From an uncultured Corynebacterium sp. (GTDB lineage: Bacteria > Actinomycetota > Actinomycetes > Mycobacteriales > Mycobacteriaceae), in the NCBI GenBank assembly GCA_946220775.1, contig CAMIFC010000001.1:186001-250000 (forward strand): a stretch of DNA of 64,000 bases, given 5' to 3'. Position numbers and translations under genes: made by a program. The notes below the pieces were generated by a model, which saw only the letters and a program-made list of their open reading frames with translations, was not told the origin of the DNA and made no database searches. This document shows, in pieces, positions 63,486 through 64,000 of this stretch (the stretch's first letter is position 1; each line of letters opens with the position of its first letter).

Positions 63486-64000
63486 ATGGCCACACCCGTC
63501 GAACTCGATGTGCAACTCATCGGAGTGACGAAGTTCGAAGCACCCCTGGATATCGACTGGTCGACGGATGCCGAGAACAGCTCGGCACTCGTCGAATTCG
63601 CTGGTCGCGCGTGCTACGAAACCTGGGATAAACCTAACCCACACACCGCGTCCAATGCAGCATATATTCGCCACATCATGGACGTCGGCCACTTGGCAGT
63701 ACTTGAGCACGCATCGGCAACGATGTATTTCCGTGGTGTCTCGAGGTCGTGCAGCCACGAAATTATGCGTCACCGCATGTTTTCTTTTTCTCAGCTGTCC
63801 CAGCGATATGTGCCTGAAGAAGAAGCACGGGTGGTTGTTCCCGCCAACATCGCCGAACGCCCCGAATTGCGCGCATTGTTCCTGCAGGCCGCAGACGTCG
63901 CACATAGCGCGTATGGGGAGTTGCTCGATGAGCTCAGCGACGAGGTGGATTCGGGCGGATCTGGGGTGCCACACGCGGCACTTCGGATGAAGCAAGCTCG
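63486..64000 (+). CDS. thyX: Flavin-dependent thymidylate synthase (3' end outside window)
   Basis: The first 171 residues of a ThyX, which makes dTMP from dUMP with FAD and methylene-tetrahydrofolate. The ThyX signature RHRx7S is present as RHRMFSFSQLS, followed by QRYV. HLAVLEHASATMYF is also typical. The ATG is at 63486. In actinobacteria dapB-thyX-dapA is a known order, so dapA may follow beyond the window. Confidence 0.95.
   Translation, partial: MATPVELDVQLIGVTKFEAPLDIDWSTDAENSSALVEFAGRACYETWDKPNPHTASNAAYIRHIMDVGHLAVLEHASATMYFRGVSRSCSHEIMRHRMFSFSQLSQRYVPEEEARVVVPANIAERPELRALFLQAADVAHSAYGELLDELSDEVDSGGSGVPHAALRMKQA

Noticed and set aside
1..64000. Insertion sequences, prophage, CRISPR, tRNA or rRNA genes
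   Set aside because: I saw no transposase, phage gene, evenly spaced repeat array or tRNA cloverleaf pattern. XerC is the housekeeping recombinase, not an integrase. A tRNAscan or covariance search was not possible here.

Overview
The window is a chromosomal segment of a Corynebacterium (Actinobacteria, Mycobacteriales). The basis is gene content and order: rpsB-tsf-pyrH-frr-cdsA-rlmN, dxr-rseP-ispG, an hrtA/hrtB heme-exporter pair divergent from a chrSA-type two-component system, pbp-map, and proS-DUF4439-rimP-nusA-ylxR-infB-rbfA. Mycothione reductase and a PptT-type phosphopantetheinyl transferase fit the same group. I cannot fix the species. The window holds 58 protein genes, two of them cut by its edges. 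I saw no tRNA, rRNA, insertion sequence, prophage or CRISPR array.

Layout. 1-4.7 kb: choline/betaine osmolyte block, with two paralogous BCCT carriers flanking a betaine-aldehyde dehydrogenase. 4.7-14.7 kb: tex, rplS, lepB, rnhB, DUF2469, yraN, comM-like yifB, dprA, xerC and a degenerate M23 protein. 15.2-21.2 kb: translation, UMP kinase and phospholipid genes, ending in rlmN. 21.3-26.9 kb: an anaerobic DMSO-reductase operon (dmsABC, a TorD/DmsD-type chaperone, a ferredoxin-like protein). 27-31.2 kb: DUF2631, two MEP isoprenoid genes (dxr, ispG) and a site-2 protease. 31.2-35 kb: heme efflux and sensing. 35-38.5 kb: a class B penicillin-binding lipoprotein, methionine aminopeptidase and a CMD-family protein. 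38.5-41.8 kb: a minus-strand operon of hydrolase, mycothione reductase and SDR. 42-48.6 kb: mqo, SUMT, yaaA, proS and a Tat lipoprotein. 48.7-64 kb: rimP-nusA-ylxR-infB-rbfA, a MATE exporter, a phosphoesterase, a PPTase, truB, ribF, rpsO, pnp, dapB and thyX.

The most striking signal is not a gene. The octamer TGGCGTCC (complement GGACGCCA) occurs 42 times by hand count, where base composition would predict only about 3-4. Copies lie on both strands (23/19) and inside unrelated genes. Many extend to GGTGGCGTCC followed by a short A-tract. This core-plus-A-tract form, dispersed and without strand bias, resembles the DNA uptake sequences of Pasteurellaceae and Neisseria. dprA and a comM-like gene are in the window, but uptake function is only a hypothesis.

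Other anomalies: a roughly 575-bp patch inside dmsA with G/T-ending codons, consistent with a recombined segment; an apparent one-base frameshift at the start of the heme-exporter permease; an SDR gene with an in-frame internal deletion whose junction lies beside a copy of the octamer; an M23 protein lacking one zinc-ligand histidine; and inverted DnaA-box-like sequences between that gene and rpsB.
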